Shown one piece after another: positions 18,273 to 27,175 of a stretch of 64,000 nt of DNA. Below the pieces are notes generated by a model. It was given only the letters and a program-made list of their open reading frames with translations. It did not search any database and was not told the DNA's origin. Source of the DNA: Rhodocyclaceae bacterium (lineage in GTDB: Bacteria > Pseudomonadota > Gammaproteobacteria > Burkholderiales > Rhodocyclaceae). The stretch covers positions 186,001-250,000 of the forward strand of contig JAUXXJ010000045.1 of the NCBI GenBank assembly GCA_030681195.1. Reading direction: 5' to 3'. The position numbers and the translations under genes are program-made. The stretch's first letter is position 1. Each line of letters opens with the position of its first letter.

Positions 18273-18286
18273 GCGCCGACTTTTCA
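18273..18286 (+). repeat. Partial copy of the dispersed repeat
   Basis: Only the right half is present (GCGCCGACTTTT plus CA). Read on the minus strand, TGA followed by AAAGTCGG supplies the stop codon of the PatB-like gene, exactly as the full copy does for the msr gene at 57778. Confidence 0.6.
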
Positions 18287-19408
18287 GCCGGTCTGGCTGG
18301 CGTGCGCGATGCGGGCCAGTGCTTCATCAATGAGCGGCGTGGTGGTCCCAAAATTCAGTCGTACAAACTGGCCATAGGCTGTTCCCGGTCCGAAATCGCG
18401 ACCATTCGAGAGGCCAACCCCGGCCTTTTCGAATTCGGCTGCAGGATGTTCCCTTCCCCATTCACGACAGTCGATCCAGGCCAGGAAGCTGGCTTCCACG
18501 CTGTGCATCGACAACTCGGGCAGGGCATTGATGCTGCGCTCGACCTTGGCCGCATGGCTGCGCAGCGTGGTGAGCAAGTCCTGCCGCCAGGCTTCACCAT
18601 CGCGATAGGCGGCTTCGCAGGCAACCAATCCCAGCACATTCACATGCGGCACAATGCCCTGCATGGCGGCGGTAAAGCGTTGTCGCAGGATGGGGTCGGA
18701 AATGATGGCAAACGAGCAGCCGAGGCCGGCGATGTTGTAGGTCTTTGAGGGTGCCATCAACGTGATGGTGCGCGCGGCGATCTCGGGCGACAACGTGGCA
18801 AAGGGGCGATGTCGTCCCTGCAGGGTCAGGTCGCAGTGAATCTCGTCGGAGCAGACGACGAGATCATGCTTTTCGGCCAGCGCGGCGAGTTGCCACAGTT
18901 CATCTTCGCGCCAGGCGCGGCCGACGGGATTATGCGGGTGGCACAGCAGGAACAGCCGGGCAGCCTTCATGATGGCATCGGCGGCGGCGAAATCCCAGCA
19001 CCAGCCGCCGCCACTTTGCACCAGCGGCAGCGTCAGCAAATGTCGGCGCTGGCAGGACGGCGCGGTGAGAAAGGGCGGATAGACCGGCGTGGCGGTGAAC
19101 ACGTCGCCTTCAATAGCACGGCAGGCAACGTGCAAGCCGGGCACCAGCCCCGGCAGCCAGACCAGCCAGTCGGAGTCGATGGCCCAATCGTAGGCGCGCT
19201 GGCAGTGGGTGATGATGGTGTCGATCAGCGAGGGCCAGGGCTGGCCGTAGCCAAAGAGCCCGCTGGTGATGCGCTCTTGCAACGCAGCGACGACGGCGGG
19301 CGGACTGGGAAAGTCCATGTCGGCAACCCACAGCGGAATGACGTCGCGGCCAGCGTAGCGGTTCCAGCGGACGGAGTCGGCGGCGGGGGTGAAGGTGGGT
19401 TTAGCCAA
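18284..19408 (-). CDS. PLP-dependent C-S lyase / aminotransferase (PatB/MalY type)
   Basis: A 374-residue fold-type I PLP enzyme, probably a cystathionine beta-lyase releasing thiols from cysteine conjugates. Visible features are PLWVADMDFPSPP near the N-terminus, the substrate loop CHPHNPVGRAW, CSDEIHCDL, and the PLP lysine in LMAPSKTYNIAGLGCSF. The repeat copy at 19038-19061 is translated as APSCQRRH between two strands. The stop codon comes from a partial repeat. The start is TTG at 19406-19408 (MAKPTF), overlapping the ilvA 3' end by 8 bases; no ATG would preserve the conserved N-terminus. Confidence 0.87.
   Translation of the reverse strand: MAKPTFTPAADSVRWNRYAGRDVIPLWVADMDFPSPPAVVAALQERITSGLFGYGQPWPSLIDTIITHCQRAYDWAIDSDWLVWLPGLVPGLHVACRAIEGDVFTATPVYPPFLTAPSCQRRHLLTLPLVQSGGGWCWDFAAADAIMKAARLFLLCHPHNPVGRAWREDELWQLAALAEKHDLVVCSDEIHCDLTLQGRHRPFATLSPEIAARTITLMAPSKTYNIAGLGCSFAIISDPILRQRFTAAMQGIVPHVNVLGLVACEAAYRDGEAWRQDLLTTLRSHAAKVERSINALPELSMHSVEASFLAWIDCREWGREHPAAEFEKAGVGLSNGRDFGPGTAYGQFVRLNFGTTTPLIDEALARIAHASQTG
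19038..19061 (-). repeat. Dispersed repeat inside the PatB-like gene
   Basis: Near-consensus copy (AAATGTCGG at one end, GGCAGGACGG at the other). The gene reads it in the PSRQRRL frame as APSCQRRHLL without breaking the frame. Confidence 0.82.
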
Positions 19409-20906
19409 GGAACAGCCGATACGCCGGATTCTTCGACTCGTCCCAATGACGATAGCCGAGGTGCTGCAGGAAGGCGCAGAAGTCCTTCATCTCGGCACGC
19501 GGCACCTGCATGCCGACCAGCACGCGACCCGTATCGGCGCCGTGATTGCGGTAGTGGAACAGCGAGATGTTCCAGCCGGCGCTCATCTTGTCGAGGAAGT
19601 GCATCAGGGCGCCGGGCCGTTCGGGGAACTCGAAGCGGTAGATCAATTCGTCCCTGGCCTGCGGGGCATGACCACCGACCAGATGGCGGATGTGCACTTT
19701 CGCCATTTCGTCATCGGTGAGATCGAGTGTCGCATAGCCGTGCTTGCGCAGCAGGCTGACCAGTTTCGTGGCTTCTGCGCGGTTGGCGACCTGCATGCCG
19801 ACAAAGACATGGGCGGCGCCGGCGTCGTGAAAGCGGTAGTTGAATTCGGTGATATTGCGACTGCCGATCAGGCTGACGAACTGCTTGTAGCTGCCGGGTT
19901 TTTCGGGCAGCGTCACGGCGAACACCGCCTCACGCTGTTCGCCGACTTCGGCGCGCTCGGCGACGAAGCGTAGCCGGTCAAAATTCATATTGGCGCCGGA
20001 AGCGACGGCGACGAGGGTCTTGCCCTTGGCTTTGTGCTTGGCGGCCCAGGCCTTGGCGCCGGCGACGGCGAGTGCGCCGGCCGGTTCGAGAATTGAACGC
20101 GTGTCCTCGAACACATCCTTGATGGCGGCGCAGATGGCGTCGGTATCGACCAGCACCATCTCATCGACCGTGTCCTTGCAGAGACGGAAAGTTTCTTCGC
20201 CCACCAGTTTGACCGCAGCGCCATCGGCGAACAGACCGACGCTGTCGAGTTTGACGCGCTTGCCGGCCTTGAGTGAGCGGGCCATGGCATCGGCATCGGC
20301 GGCTTCGACGCCGATAATTTTCGTTGCCGGCCGCAGGCGCTTGATATAGGCCGCCACACCGGCAATCAGGCCGCCGCCGCCAACGCAGCAGAATACCGCG
20401 TCGATCGGATCGGGATGCTGACGCAGGATTTCCATGCCGATGGTGCCCTGGCCGGCGATTACGTCGGGATCGTCGAAGGGATGCACAAAGGCGAGCTTCT
20501 GCTTTTTCTCGAGCGTGAGCGCATGGGCGTAGGCGGCGTCGTAAGCCTCGCCATGCAACACCACCTCGCCACCGAACTTTCGCACGGCATCGATCTTGAT
20601 CTGCGGTGTGGTGGTCGGCATCACGATCACGGCGCGGATGCCGAGTTTCTGCGCCGACAGGGCGACGCCCTGGGCATGGTTGCCGGCCGAGGCGCAAATC
20701 ACGCCGCGCTGGCGCTGCGCAGGCGAGAGATGGGCAATCTTGTTGTAGGCGCCGCGCAGCTTGAAGCTGAACACCGGCTGCATGTCCTCACGCTTGAGGA
20801 ACAGACGGTTGCCGCTGCGCGCCGTCAGGTTGGGGGCCAGTTCAAGCGGGGTTTCGATCGCCACGTCATAAACGCGGGCGTTGAGAATTCTTTCCAGATA
20901 ATCCAT
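19401..20906 (-). CDS. ilvA: Threonine deaminase, biosynthetic
   Basis: A 501-residue enzyme converting threonine to 2-oxobutanoate, the first step to isoleucine. The PLP lysine is K49 in FSFKLRGAYN. The glycine loop GGGGLIAGVA binds the cofactor phosphate. The C-terminal 170 residues hold two ACT-like regulatory repeats (EKPGSYKQFVSLIG, ERPGALMHFLDKM), which marks the biosynthetic, isoleucine-inhibited form rather than TdcB. Length is normal for that form. Confidence 0.95.
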   Translation of the reverse strand: MDYLERILNARVYDVAIETPLELAPNLTARSGNRLFLKREDMQPVFSFKLRGAYNKIAHLSPAQRQRGVICASAGNHAQGVALSAQKLGIRAVIVMPTTTPQIKIDAVRKFGGEVVLHGEAYDAAYAHALTLEKKQKLAFVHPFDDPDVIAGQGTIGMEILRQHPDPIDAVFCCVGGGGLIAGVAAYIKRLRPATKIIGVEAADADAMARSLKAGKRVKLDSVGLFADGAAVKLVGEETFRLCKDTVDEMVLVDTDAICAAIKDVFEDTRSILEPAGALAVAGAKAWAAKHKAKGKTLVAVASGANMNFDRLRFVAERAEVGEQREAVFAVTLPEKPGSYKQFVSLIGSRNITEFNYRFHDAGAAHVFVGMQVANRAEATKLVSLLRKHGYATLDLTDDEMAKVHIRHLVGGHAPQARDELIYRFEFPERPGALMHFLDKMSAGWNISLFHYRNHGADTGRVLVGMQVPRAEMKDFCAFLQHLGYRHWDESKNPAYRLFLG

Positions 20907-20987
20907 GGCAGGTCAGGGTGCGCCGGGGGTGCAAGGGTAGCAGAGAGTAAAATTTTCAGCTTGAGTTTTGCGTCCACTGGAGATTTC

Positions 20988-21776
20988 ATGAAAATCCTGC
21001 CCTCAATTTTCCGCCGTTTTGTCCTGGCAGTCGCTCTTTTACTCGCGGCGCCTGCCTTTGCGCAGGGTGCGAAATCCGAGTTGCTGCTTTATTGCGGGAT
21101 TACCATGGTGCGGCCAATGACCGAGATTGCGCAGGCTTTCGAAAAACGCGAGAACGTCAGGATCAACATTGCCCAGGGCGGCTCGGAAGACCTCTTTCAG
21201 TCGGCCAGGAAAAGCGCTGCGGGTGACTGGTATCTACCCGGTGAGCCAAGCTATTACCAGAAGCATCTGAAGGAGGGTCTGTTCGGCGAGCATGTCACCG
21301 TCGGTTTCAATCAGATGGCGCTGATGGTGCAGAAGGGCAACCCCAAGAGCGTGAGGCCCGATCCGAAGGAGCTGCTGCGCAAGGATCTGATCGCCATCAT
21401 TGGCAATGCCGAATCAGGTAGCGTCGGCCAGGAGGCCAAGACCATTCTTGATGGCATGGGCATCTACCCGAAGGTGATCAAGCAGGCAGCCTTTTTGGCG
21501 CCCGATTCACGCAGCCTGGTCCATGCCATCAAAAAGGGTGAGGGCGATATCACCATGAACTGGCGTGCGGTTGGTTTTTTCCCGGATAACGCCAGCAAGA
21601 TCGATGTCATCGACCTCGATCCCAAACTGGCCAAGCCACAAGCGCTACTGCTGATTCAGTTGAAAAGCAGCAAGCATGTGGCGCTGGCCAAACGCTTCAT
21701 GAGCTATGCGGCGGGCGATGAAGGCCAAGCCATTTTCCGCAAGCATGGTTTTCTTGACAACAAGGCGGTGAAGTAG
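20988..21776 (+). CDS. Periplasmic substrate-binding protein, ModA-like
   Basis: The 262-residue protein has a Sec signal peptide (cleavage after PAFAQ, about residue 25). The mature part fits a type II periplasmic binding protein: LLLYCGITMVRPMTEIAQAFEKR, then a glycine-rich NIAQGGSEDL, and a C-terminal hinge with ALAKRFMSYAAGDEGQAIFRKHGF. It resembles the molybdate/tungstate-binding ModA group, but the oxyanion-coordinating residues cannot be verified here. No permease or ATPase gene is adjacent, so it may serve a distant transporter or a sensor. The start is ATG at 20988 with GGAG upstream. Confidence 0.78.
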   Translation: MKILPSIFRRFVLAVALLLAAPAFAQGAKSELLLYCGITMVRPMTEIAQAFEKRENVRINIAQGGSEDLFQSARKSAAGDWYLPGEPSYYQKHLKEGLFGEHVTVGFNQMALMVQKGNPKSVRPDPKELLRKDLIAIIGNAESGSVGQEAKTILDGMGIYPKVIKQAAFLAPDSRSLVHAIKKGEGDITMNWRAVGFFPDNASKIDVIDLDPKLAKPQALLLIQLKSSKHVALAKRFMSYAAGDEGQAIFRKHGFLDNKAVK

Positions 21777-21808
21777 CCGTGCAATAGCGCGCCCGCCAGT
21801 GTTTGGGC

Positions 21809-22093
21809 TCAGTTGATTTTCTTCGGCCCGGGACGGTGGATTTTGACGACATTCGTCTGTTGCGGCTCATCGGTGAAATAGGGCTTTTCATTGCGGTTGA
21901 GCCCGGCCTCTTCGGCGAGTTCGGCCTCGCGCTCGGCGATCAGGCCGAACAGGTCGCGAATGTCGGTGCGTGTGCCCTCACTCAGGAGCTGCGGCGTGCC
22001 CGGCGCCGGCGTGGCATCCTTGACGATGTTGGCGAGCACTTTGCGCAAGACGCGCAGAATGCGTTGTTCCTTGGTCAGTTCTTTGTCGGCCAC
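21809..22093 (-). CDS. Conserved small hypothetical protein
   Basis: A 94-residue soluble protein with a GTG start (MADKELTKEQ). It has an N-terminal basic helix (QRILRVLRKVLANIVKDA), an acidic helix (RDLFGLIAEREAELAEEAG), and a basic tail ending RPGPKKIN. No cysteine or membrane segment is present. I do not recognise a family with confidence. It is convergent with the solute-binding protein and divergent from the DUF3683 gene. Confidence 0.65.
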   Translation of the reverse strand: MADKELTKEQRILRVLRKVLANIVKDATPAPGTPQLLSEGTRTDIRDLFGLIAEREAELAEEAGLNRNEKPYFTDEPQQTNVVKIHRPGPKKIN

Positions 22094-22131
22094 GGTAAGA
22101 CTCCAAATGAAAACTGCCGCCAGCTTACTGC

Positions 22132-22155
22132 AAAAGTCGGCGCTGGCAGGACGGC
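22132..22155 (-). repeat. Dispersed repeat, intergenic copy
   Basis: One mismatch to consensus (GGCAGGACGG). It lies between the divergent 94-residue gene and the DUF3683 gene, about 75 bases before the latter's start. Confidence 0.9.
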
Positions 22156-22230
22156 AGCCCTGATCGGGTCAGGGTTTCTGCCCGAGGGGGATCGGTTAGA
22201 ATTTGCCGCTTTGCAGCATATTCTTTGCCC

Positions 22231-25200
22231 ATGACTGCTCGCCTCCGGGAAATTCCCTACAACACCACCTCGTTTTCTGATCGCGAGATCGTTATCCGCC
22301 TGCTCGGCGAGGACATGTGGGCGGTGCTCGACGTGCTGCGCAGCCAGCGCGTTACCGGCCGCTCGGCGCGCATGTTGTACGAGGTGCTGGGCGATATCTG
22401 GGTGGTGCGGCGCAACCCTTATCTGGAAGACGACCTGCTCGCCAGTCCCGAGCGGCGCGCTGCGCTGATCGGCGCGCTTGAGCATCGCCTGACCGAGATC
22501 GAGAAACGACGCAGCGGCAATACGGCGGTGGCGCAATTGCTGGCCGCCGCGCAAAAAGCCGTGGCTGATTTCGAACAGTGGTTCATCGACACCCAGGCCT
22601 TGCGCAAGAAAGTCCTGCAGCGTCTGGTGCGTCATACGCGCAAGGACAATGTCTGCTTCGACGGCCTGTCGCGCGTCGCTCATGTCACGGATGCCACCGA
22701 CTGGCGCGTCGAATATCCGTTCGTCGTGCTGACGCCCGATACCGAAGCCGAAGTGATCCTGCTGGTGCGCGGCTGTATCGAACTGGGTCTGACCATCATC
22801 CCGCGCGGTGGCGGCACCGGCTACACCGGCGGTGCCGTACCCTTGTCGCCGCGTTCGGTGGTCATCAACACCGAGAAGCTGATCGACATGGGGCCGGTCA
22901 CCGAGGCGGTACTGCCCGGCCTGATGAAGCCTTACGCAACGATTCGCACCGGCGCCGGCATCGTCACGCGCCGCGTCATGGAGCGTGCCGAAGAAGCCGG
23001 GCTGGTGTTTGCCTGCGACCCGACCTCGGCCGACGCGTCGTGCATCGGCGGCAACATCGCCATGAATGCCGGCGGCAAGAAGGCGGTGCTGTGGGGCACG
23101 GCGCTCGACAATCTGGCCTCGTGGACGATGGTGACGCCGGCCGGCAAGTGGCTCGAAGTGGAGCGCATCGGTCACAACCTGGGCAAGATCCACGAGCAGG
23201 AAACCGCGACTTTTCATCTCAAGACATTGTCGGACGATGGCCGGCTCGAACATGAAGAATTCCTCAGCATCCCGGGCAAGACCTTTCGCAAGGCCGGACT
23301 CGGCAAGGATGTCACCGACAAGTTTCTCGCCGGCCTGCCCGGCGTGCAGAAGGAAGGCTGCGACGGCCTGATCACCTCGGCGGTGTGGATCCTCCACAAG
23401 ATGCCGCCAGCGGTGCGTACCGTCTGCCTCGAATATTTCGGCCAGGTGCGCGATGCCGTGCCGAGCATTGTCGAGATCACCGATTACTTCAAGCCCGGCG
23501 GTGCCGGCCTTGCCGCCGGCGTGCAACTGGCCGGCCTCGAACACCTTGATGAGCGTTATGTGCGCGCCGTTGGTTACGCGACAAAAGCCAAACGCCATGG
23601 CACGCCGAAGATGGTGCTGATCGGCGACATTGTCGGCGCTGACGAGACGGCGGTGATGCGCGCCACCTCGGATGTGGTGAAGATGGCCAATGCGCGCGGT
23701 GGTGAAGGTTTCATCGCCGTCAGCGCGGATGCGCGCAAGCGCTTCTGGCTCGACCGTGCGCGCACGGCGGCGATCTCGCGCCACACCAACGCCTTCAAGG
23801 TCAATGAAGACGTCGTCATTCCCCTGCCGCGCATGGGCGACTATTGCGACGGCATTGAGCGGATGAACATCGAGCTGTCGATCCGCAACAAGCTTGATCT
23901 GTGCGATGCGCTATCCGTTTTCCTGGCGGGCGATCTGCCGCTGCACATGGGCGACACGGGACTGGATAAAACCGAGCTGATCGGTGACCGCCGCGATCAG
24001 GCGCTGGCAACCGTCGCCGGCGTGCGTTCGCGCTGGCAGGGCCTGATCGACAATCTGGATAGCGCCTGGCCGCCCCCGTCGGCGCCGACCATGCAACGCC
24101 ACTGGCATCCGCTGCCGGTACCGCCGCGCCCCGTGCCCGTGAAGCTGTGGCACCCGGTGCCGGCGACAGTCTTTGGCAAGCTGCAGGACTATTCGGTACG
24201 CGTGTCGTGGAAGCGCGAACTCAAGCCGCTGCTGGCCGAGATTTTTGCCGGCGTCGCCTATGGCCCGGTGCTGGAGCGCATCCAAACGCTACACAAGGAA
24301 GTCCTCAAGGGCCGCGTCTTTGTCGCCCTGCACATGCATGCCGGCGATGGCAACGTGCACACCAATATTCCGGTCAACTCCGACAACTACACGATGCTGC
24401 AGACGGCCTATCGCACCGTCGAGCGCATCATGGTGCTGGCGCGCAAGCTTGGCGGGGTCATTTCCGGCGAGCACGGCATTGGCATCACCAAGCTGGAATT
24501 CGTCAGCGACGAAGAGATTCGCCCCTTCCGCGAGTACAAACAGAGGGTTGATCCTGCCGGCGTGTTTAACAAGGGCAAGCTGATGGCCGGTGCCGACCTG
24601 CGCAACGCCTACACGCCGTCCTTTGCCTTGCTCGGCGTCGAGTCGCTGATCATGGAACAGTCCGACATCGGCAGCATCTCCAACATGGTCAAGGACTGCC
24701 TGCGCTGCGGCAAGTGCAAGCCGGTCTGCTCTACTCATGTACCGCGCGCCAACCTGCTCTATTCGCCGCGCAACAAGATCCTCGGCGTTGGTTTGCTGGT
24801 CGAGGCCTTCCTCTATGAAGAGCAGACGCGGCGCGGCATCTCGCTCAAGCACTTCGAGGAATTCGGCGACATCGGTGATCATTGCACCGTCTGTCACAAG
24901 TGCGTGAAGCCCTGCCCGGTCGATATTGATTTTGGCGACGTGTCAATTGCGATGCGCAACTTCCTGCGCAAGGCCGGCAAGAAGAAAACCGCGCCAGCGA
25001 CCAAGCTGGCCATGGTCTACCTGAGTGCCACCGATCCGGCGACGATCAAGGCGATGAAGGCCGGCATGATCGACCTCGGCTATCGTGGTCAGCGTATTGG
25101 CCACGCCATCGCCAAGTCGCTCGGACTGACGCAGGATTCTGTCAAGCGCCCGCCCGCATCCCAGGGTCGCCCCGATCTGAAAGCGCAGGTTATCCACTTC

Positions 25201-26097
25201 CTCAACAAGCCGATGCCGGCCAACGTGCCGGTGCGCACGGCGCGCGGCCAACTGGATATTGAAGATGCTGCAGTCATTCCGGTGATCCGCAATCCACAGC
25301 GTGCCAATGAAGATTCGGAAGCCGTTTTCTACTTCCCCGGCTGTGGTTCCGAACGCCTGTTCTCGCAGGTTGGGCTGGCCACGCAGGCGATGCTCTGGCA
25401 TGTCGGCACCACCACAGTGCTGCCGCCCGGCTACCTGTGCTGCGGCTATCCGCAGACCTCGAACGGCGACGAGGACAAAGGCCAGGCCATCACCACGCAG
25501 AACCGTGTGCTGTTCCACCGCGTCGCCAATACGCTCAACTATCTCGACATCAAGACCGTGATCGTCAGTTGCGGCACCTGCATCGATCAGCTGCAGAAAT
25601 ACGAATTCGAACGCATCTTCCCCGGCTGCCGGCTGCTCGACATTCACGAATACCTGATGGAAAAAGGTGTGAAGCTCGACGGCCTGCAAGGCACACAGTA
25701 TCTCTACCACGACCCCTGCCACACACCGATGAAGCAGCACAATCCCGTCAAGGTCACCAGCGCGCTGATGGGCAAGCCGGTGTTGTTGTCGGATCGTTGC
25801 TGCGGCGAGTCCGGCACGCTGGCGGTGTCGCGCCCGGATGTATCGACGCAGGTGCGTTTCCGCAAGCAGCAGGAAATCGAATCTGGAGTTGAAAAAGTCG
25901 GTGCTGGCGGGACGGCAGTCAAGTTGCTGACCAGTTGCCCGAGTTGCCTGCAGGGCCTGTCGCGCTACCGCGAAGATGCGCCCATCGAAGCGGATTACAT
26001 CGTCGTCGAACTGGCGCGCCACCTGCTCGGGCAGGGCTGGCAGGAAGACTATGTGGCCGCTGCCAACGCCGGTGGCATCGAGCGCGTGCTGCTGTGA
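22231..26097 (+). CDS. DUF3683 giant FAD-linked / Fe-S oxidoreductase (D-lactate/glycolate oxidase-like fusion)
   Basis: A 1288-residue fusion. An N-terminal DUF3683 segment ([20 protein letters not shown]) is followed by an FAD-binding type 4 domain with [15 protein letters not shown]. The FAD-oxidase C-terminal domain has [18 protein letters not shown] and [16 protein letters not shown]. Two ferredoxin motifs come next ([11 protein letters not shown] and [12 protein letters not shown]), then two CCG domains (FPGCGSERL with LCCGYP; HDPCHTP with RCCGESG). It combines GlcD- and GlcF-like parts, so it probably oxidises a 2-hydroxyacid and passes electrons to the respiratory chain. The repeat at 25893-25916 is read as EKVGAGGTA in the second CCG domain. 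Its stop overlaps the yjbQ start (GTGA). Confidence 0.92.
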   Translation: MTARLREIPYNTTSFSDREIVIRLLGEDMWAVLDVLRSQRVTGRSARMLYEVLGDIWVVRRNPYLEDDLLASPERRAALIGALEHRLTEIEKRRSGNTAVAQLLAAAQKAVADFEQWFIDTQALRKKVLQRLVRHTRKDNVCFDGLSRVAHVTDATDWRVEYPFVVLTPDTEAEVILLVRGCIELGLTIIPRGGGTGYTGGAVPLSPRSVVINTEKLIDMGPVTEAVLPGLMKPYATIRTGAGIVTRRVMERAEEAGLVFACDPTSADASCIGGNIAMNAGGKKAVLWGTALDNLASWTMVTPAGKWLEVERIGHNLGKIHEQETATFHLKTLSDDGRLEHEEFLSIPGKTFRKAGLGKDVTDKFLAGLPGVQKEGCDGLITSAVWILHKMPPAVRTVCLEYFGQVRDAVPSIVEITDYFKPGGAGLAAGVQLAGLEHLDERYVRAVGYATKAKRHGTPKMVLIGDIVGADETAVMRATSDVVKMANARGGEGFIAVSADARKRFWLDRARTAAISRHTNAFKVNEDVVIPLPRMGDYCDGIERMNIELSIRNKLDLCDALSVFLAGDLPLHMGDTGLDKTELIGDRRDQALATVAGVRSRWQGLIDNLDSAWPPPSAPTMQRHWHPLPVPPRPVPVKLWHPVPATVFGKLQDYSVRVSWKRELKPLLAEIFAGVAYGPVLERIQTLHKEVLKGRVFVALHMHAGDGNVHTNIPVNSDNYTMLQTAYRTVERIMVLARKLGGVISGEHGIGITKLEFVSDEEIRPFREYKQRVDPAGVFNKGKLMAGADLRNAYTPSFALLGVESLIMEQSDIGSISNMVKDCLRCGKCKPVCSTHVPRANLLYSPRNKILGVGLLVEAFLYEEQTRRGISLKHFEEFGDIGDHCTVCHKCVKPCPVDIDFGDVSIAMRNFLRKAGKKKTAPATKLAMVYLSATDPATIKAMKAGMIDLGYRGQRIGHAIAKSLGLTQDSVKRPPASQGRPDLKAQVIHFLNKPMPANVPVRTARGQLDIEDAAVIPVIRNPQRANEDSEAVFYFPGCGSERLFSQVGLATQAMLWHVGTTTVLPPGYLCCGYPQTSNGDEDKGQAITTQNRVLFHRVANTLNYLDIKTVIVSCGTCIDQLQKYEFERIFPGCRLLDIHEYLMEKGVKLDGLQGTQYLYHDPCHTPMKQHNPVKVTSALMGKPVLLSDRCCGESGTLAVSRPDVSTQVRFRKQQEIESGVEKVGAGGTAVKLLTSCPSCLQGLSRYREDAPIEADYIVVELARHLLGQGWQEDYVAAANAGGIERVLL
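25893..25916 (-). repeat. Dispersed repeat inside the DUF3683 gene
   Basis: One mismatch (GGTGCTGGCG). It is read in the gene's frame as KVGAGGTA, placed between EIESGVE and [10 protein letters not shown] in the second CCG domain. Confidence 0.88.
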
Positions 26098-26513
26098 AGC
26101 AAGCTCACCACACGCTGATCATTTCCTCCTCCGGTCGTGGATTGATCGAATTCACATCCGAGCTGCGCAGCTTCGTGCGTGACAGCAGCATTCGTAACGG
26201 CCTGCTCACGGTGTTCTGCCGCCACACCTCGGCCTCGCTGCTGATTCAGGAAAATGCCGACCCCGACGTCCAACATGATCTCGATGCCTTCTTCACGAAA
26301 CTTTCGCCCGATGGTCAGCCGGGCTGGCACCACAACAACGAAGGGCCGGACGACATGTCGGGCCATATCCGCACCGCCTTGACGCAAACCTCCATCGGCA
26401 TTCCGCTGGTGGATGGCGTATTGGTGCTCGGCACCTGGCAGGGCGTGTTTCTCTGGGAGCACCGCACCCGGCCACACCAGCGCGAGGTGGTGCTGCACCT
26501 GATCGGGGAATAA
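26094..26513 (+). CDS. yjbQ: YjbQ family protein (UPF0047)
   Basis: A 139-residue protein of the YjbQ/UPF0047 fold, sometimes annotated as a secondary thiamine-phosphate synthase. Conserved parts are [21 protein letters not shown], the His-rich [10 protein letters not shown], and [12 protein letters not shown] near the C-terminus. The GTG start at 26094 overlaps the TGA of the DUF3683 gene by 4 bases, so the two are coupled, an arrangement that suggests they work in one process. The biochemical role of the family is poorly defined. Confidence 0.9.
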   Translation: MKQAHHTLIISSSGRGLIEFTSELRSFVRDSSIRNGLLTVFCRHTSASLLIQENADPDVQHDLDAFFTKLSPDGQPGWHHNNEGPDDMSGHIRTALTQTSIGIPLVDGVLVLGTWQGVFLWEHRTRPHQREVVLHLIGE

Positions 26514-26518
26514 TCCCG

Positions 26519-27130
26519 TCAGTGTTCGGGCGCCAGGGCGATGATGTCCTGATCGACGCTCACCCAGAGGCTTTCGCCGTTCTTGCGCTTCATGTTGAGG
26601 ATGGCGCTGCGCGGCAGCCCATTGACGTGGCGCGTGATGACATCCATGACCCAGCCATGCGCAATAACCAGCACCTTCTTGCCGTGATTTGCCGCGCCGA
26701 TGTCGACGAGGGCGTCGAGTATGCGGTCGGCGAATTCATCCATCGTTTCTCCATCGGTGAAGTGGCCGGCGGGATTGCGCTTGAGGATGAGCTGGAGTTC
26801 CACGGGATTGAGTTCGGCGAGTTCGGCCTTGGGAATGCCCTGGAAGATGCCGAAGTTTCGTTCCATCAGCCCGTCGTGAAATTTCGGAAACGGCAGGCGG
26901 ATCAGCGGGGCAATGATCTCGGCGGTTTCGCGTGCGCGTAGCAGGGGGCTGGACCAGATGGCGGCAAAGCCGGCGTCATTGAAAGCGGCGGCCATGGCGC
27001 GCGCCTGTTTGCGCCCCAGTTGGTTGAGCGTGACATCCGTCCAGCCTTGCAGGATGCCTTGCTGGTTCCAGTCGGTTTCGCCATGCCGCGTGATGCACAG
27101 CAGGGCAGGCGAATTGGCAGTCTTGGGCAT
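26519..27130 (-). CDS. Histidine phosphatase family protein
   Basis: A 203-residue phosphoglycerate-mutase-like phosphatase. The phospho-accepting histidine is H16 in CITRHGETDWNQQG. The second Arg is in SSPLLRARETAEI and the acid/base Glu is in LMERNFGIFQG, with a second His in VIAHGWVMDVI. The substrate is unknown; GpmB or CobC-like roles are possible. It is convergent with yjbQ and divergent from the AsnO-like gene. Confidence 0.88.
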   Translation of the reverse strand: MPKTANSPALLCITRHGETDWNQQGILQGWTDVTLNQLGRKQARAMAAAFNDAGFAAIWSSPLLRARETAEIIAPLIRLPFPKFHDGLMERNFGIFQGIPKAELAELNPVELQLILKRNPAGHFTDGETMDEFADRILDALVDIGAANHGKKVLVIAHGWVMDVITRHVNGLPRSAILNMKRKNGESLWVSVDQDIIALAPEH

Positions 27131-27175
27131 GCGCCATTGTAAGATGACACTGTCCGGTATTTGAGGGTGTTCGAC

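Noticed and set aside
24069..24092. Repeat-like CCCCGTCGGCGCCGACC in the DUF3683 gene
   Set aside because: Only the central GCGCCGAC matches. The ends differ.
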